From Candidatus Latescibacterota bacterium (GTDB lineage: Bacteria; Latescibacterota; MVCY01), in contig DAOVDP010000012.1 of the NCBI GenBank assembly GCA_030669445.1, forward strand, positions 1 through 15,120: a DNA stretch of 15,120 bases, read 5' to 3'. Each line of letters starts with the position of its first letter. Position 1 is the stretch's first letter. The notes under the pieces were generated by a model. That model saw only the letters and a list, made by a program, of their open reading frames with translations, searched no databases and was not told where the DNA came from. Both the position numbers and the translations under genes were made by a program. Below, one piece after another: positions 13,222 through 15,120 of this stretch.

Positions 13222-14568
13222 ATGCAGAAGAGAATCGTTGTGATAGGTGGAGGGCCTGGTGGTATCACTGCAGGCATCACGGCAAGAAGGTACTATCCGG
13301 AGGCCGAGATTACCCTTATTCGTCGAGAGGAAAAGGTTTTAGTCCCATGCGGTATACCCTATATCTTCGGCACGCTTGGCTCCCCGGAGAAGAATCTGAT
13401 TCCTGATACCGTGCTTTCGAACAACGATATTGATCTGATTGTGGATGAGGTCACTTCTATAAACAAAGCTGCCAAGACCCTCACCACAATTAATCATGAG
13501 GTCCTCAGTTACGACAGGATGATCATGGCAACGGGTTCCTTGCCTTTAGTTCCCCCATTGCCCGGTGTTGATCTGGGTAACGTCTTTACCGCAAAGAAGG
13601 ATATGGAATACCTGCAGAAATTGTCACAGGCCTTAGATAAAGCCGAGGATGTCGCTGTCATCGGTGGAGGTTTCATCGGATTAGAATTTGCCGATGAGTT
13701 TAACAAGAGGGGTAACTTAAATGTAACAGTGATAGAACTTCTACCTCGTTGTTTACTTTTGGCCTGCGACGAAGAGATATGTGCCCGTGTGGAGAAAAAG
13801 CTGTCTGAGAGAGGCATAAAGATTCTGTCTGGCAGAAAAGCGAAAGCCCTCCTGGGTGAGGAAAGTGTTCAATACGTGGAGCTGGAGAACGGTCAAAAAC
13901 TTAAAGCAGATCTGGTGATTTTAGGGATAGGGGTAAGACCCAATGTTGAGCTTGCCTTAAATAGCGGGTTAGAGGTTGACGAAAAAGATGGTATACAGGT
14001 TGACGGTTTTATGAGGACGAGCGATGAGAACATCTTTGCAGCCGGTGATTGTACAGCAAAAAGATGTTATCTCAGTGGTTCACCCATAGCTGTTAGATTA
14101 GCCTCAATGGGCACTACTGAAGCCAGGATAGCTGGAGCAAACCTGTTTGGCATTCGGCGGAGGGTTGAGTGTGCTATAGGTATATTTTCCACCTGTTTCG
14201 GTGACCTTGCTGTGGGGTCTGCGGGGCTGACCGAAAGAGCGGCAAAGGAGATGGGCATAGATGTTGTAGCGGGCGAAGCCACCGCTCCGGATAAACATCC
14301 TGGTGGTATACCTGGCGCCAAGGAGTTAGGCATAAAGCTGATATTTGAGAGGGATACTGGCTTACTTATAGGTGGACAGGTCTATGGTGGAGCGACAGTC
14401 GGTGAGAAAATAAATTTCATTGGTGCTCTTATCCAGCATAAGATGAGAGCAGATGAGGTGTGTACCTTTCAGATGGGAACGCACCCTATGCTCACTGCCT
14501 CACCAATGGCCTATCAGCTTGTAAATGCCGCTCAATTTGCCGTAGCGAAACTAAGGAAAGCGAAATAA
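13222..14568 (+). CDS. FAD-dependent pyridine nucleotide-disulfide oxidoreductase (CoA-disulfide reductase / NADH oxidase / NSR-like)
   Basis: A 448-residue flavoprotein of the CoADR/NOX/NAD(P)H-dependent sulfur reductase group. Residues 5-14 (IVVIGGGPGG) bind FAD; Cys43 in VPCGIPY is the single redox cysteine that marks this group; ATGS lies at 103-106; the NAD(P)H-binding VAVIGGGFIGLE is at 144-155; the second FAD motif IFAAGDC is at 271-277. The C-terminal dimerisation domain ends with a THPMLTASP motif. Such enzymes reduce CoA disulfide, polysulfide/sulfur or oxygen with NAD(P)H; the substrate here is not decided. Start ATG is preceded by TGGAGGT. It is inserted between mrpE and mrpF, which suggests that it supplies or drains electrons for the membrane complex or handles sulfur/thiols with the Fe-S protein upstream. 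Confidence 0.9.
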   Translation: MQKRIVVIGGGPGGITAGITARRYYPEAEITLIRREEKVLVPCGIPYIFGTLGSPEKNLIPDTVLSNNDIDLIVDEVTSINKAAKTLTTINHEVLSYDRMIMATGSLPLVPPLPGVDLGNVFTAKKDMEYLQKLSQALDKAEDVAVIGGGFIGLEFADEFNKRGNLNVTVIELLPRCLLLACDEEICARVEKKLSERGIKILSGRKAKALLGEESVQYVELENGQKLKADLVILGIGVRPNVELALNSGLEVDEKDGIQVDGFMRTSDENIFAAGDCTAKRCYLSGSPIAVRLASMGTTEARIAGANLFGIRRRVECAIGIFSTCFGDLAVGSAGLTERAAKEMGIDVVAGEATAPDKHPGGIPGAKELGIKLIFERDTGLLIGGQVYGGATVGEKINFIGALIQHKMRADEVCTFQMGTHPMLTASPMAYQLVNAAQFAVAKLRKAK

Positions 14569-14569
14569 G

Positions 14570-14827
14570 ATGAATGGAACGCTGATCATTTTTCTTGCCA
14601 TCATAGGGGCAGGTATCATCCTGTGTTTTTTGCGTATGTTGAAAGGTCCTACTGCTTCGGATAGAGCGGTAGCGGTGGATACGGTTACCACAACTATCGT
14701 CGCTTTACTCGTTCTGTTGGGCTTTATCTTCGAGAGATATGTTTACTTAGATGTTTCTTTGGTTTATTCCATGATATCTTTTGTCGGATTAGTCGCTCTG
14801 GCTAGATTTCTGGAAAGGGGAATTTAA
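14570..14827 (+). CDS. mrpF: Mrp-type antiporter subunit F (MrpF/MnhF)
   Basis: An 85-residue protein with three predicted membrane helices (about 4-21, 38-53, 60-80) and the family stretch MLKGPTASDRAVAVDT at 23-38 that is diagnostic of MrpF. It begins 1 bp after the flavoprotein stop and its own stop TAA is directly followed by the mrpG ATG, so the genes are translationally linked. The length is normal for the family. Confidence 0.95.
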   Translation: MNGTLIIFLAIIGAGIILCFLRMLKGPTASDRAVAVDTVTTTIVALLVLLGFIFERYVYLDVSLVYSMISFVGLVALARFLERGI

Positions 14828-15120
14828 ATGCATTTATTTGGGGTAATTATTACCGGAATTGGAACCATATTTCTCTTTTTAGGAAATCTTGGAGTACTCA
14901 GATTGCCTGACGTCTATAACCGGGTTCAGGCAGGAACAAAATGCACTACTCTGGGAGCTTTTCTCACCATTATCGGAGTGGGGATAATGCAACCAGCTTG
15001 GTTCTGGAAGGCTTTACTTATTGCTGCATTTATTCTTGTAACCAATCCCATCTCCAGCCACGCCATAGCCAGAGCTTCTCGTAAGAGTGGAGTTCCTTTG
15101 TGTGATAAAAGTGTAGTGGA
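14828..15120 (+). CDS. mrpG: Mrp-type antiporter subunit G (MrpG/MnhG), truncated by the window edge
   Basis: An open frame starting ATG at 14828, directly after the mrpF stop, and running 97 codons to the right edge. It reads through three hydrophobic segments with the conserved LGVLRLPDVYNRVQAGTKCT stretch near residue 22-41 and ITNPISSHAIAR-like motif (LVTNPISSHAIARA), both typical of MrpG. The ribosome binding site is AAGGGG. The C-terminus lies outside. Subunits B, C, D or A may follow. Confidence 0.93.
   Translation, partial: MHLFGVIITGIGTIFLFLGNLGVLRLPDVYNRVQAGTKCTTLGAFLTIIGVGIMQPAWFWKALLIAAFILVTNPISSHAIARASRKSGVPLCDKSVV

Noticed and set aside
1-15120. tRNA, rRNA, CRISPR arrays, insertion sequences with transposase
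   Set aside because: No direct-repeat/spacer pattern, no tRNA-like cloverleaf that I could find and no transposase or integrase frame in the window.

Overview
The window looks like a chromosomal segment of an uncultured, Gram-negative bacterium, probably an anaerobe or facultative anaerobe from the FCB-like candidate phyla (the KSB1 / Zixibacteria / WOR-3 type of genome). This is inferred from four things: a heptose (LPS core) kinase next to lgt; a secreted M6 protease with a C-terminal FlgD-like/sorting tail; the N-terminal piece of a Tol-like protein typical of those phyla; and a Rex-controlled Fe-S / Mrp gene cluster. The exact phylum cannot be read from this sequence. Promoters of the sigma-70 type (TTGACA / TATATT, 17-18 bp spacing) are unusually clear.

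Layout. (1) 1-435: on the minus strand a promoter, a cobalamin riboswitch and a rho-independent terminator lead off the left edge, so the regulated gene is outside the window. (2) 436-3438 (-): a 1000-residue secreted M6-family metalloprotease with its own strong promoter. (3) 3439-6282 (+): a near-perfect sigma-54 promoter, a 52-residue SPW-like membrane protein that overlaps a spurious longer ORF in another frame, a radical SAM/SPASM-like enzyme, and a histidine-rich polytopic membrane protein of unrecognised family. (4) 10676-6293 (-): a strong promoter drives a fructokinase-like PfkB kinase, the heptose-7-phosphate kinase rfaE1, lgt, a truncated Tol-like N-terminal fragment and a PHP-domain phosphoesterase. 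The junctions between these genes are filled with palindromic and degenerate repeats, some of which supply the last codons of the genes. (5) 10776-15120 (+): rex, then a Rex-operator-like palindrome over a promoter, then a sulfhydrogenase-beta-like 4Fe-4S protein, mrpE, a CoA-disulfide-reductase/NADH-oxidase-like flavoprotein, mrpF and the start of mrpG, open at the right edge.

How the genes work together. The right-hand cluster reads as a redox-controlled unit in which Rex (NADH/NAD+ sensor) governs electron-transfer proteins (Fe-S protein, flavoprotein) and membrane subunits shared by Mrp antiporters and the Mbh/Mbx class of ion-pumping respiratory complexes. The left-centre sigma-54 unit is the least understood part: a tiny membrane protein, a radical SAM enzyme and a His-rich membrane protein in a row. 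The minus-strand kinase/lgt operon is envelope biogenesis plus sugar phosphorylation, partly eroded at its 3' half.
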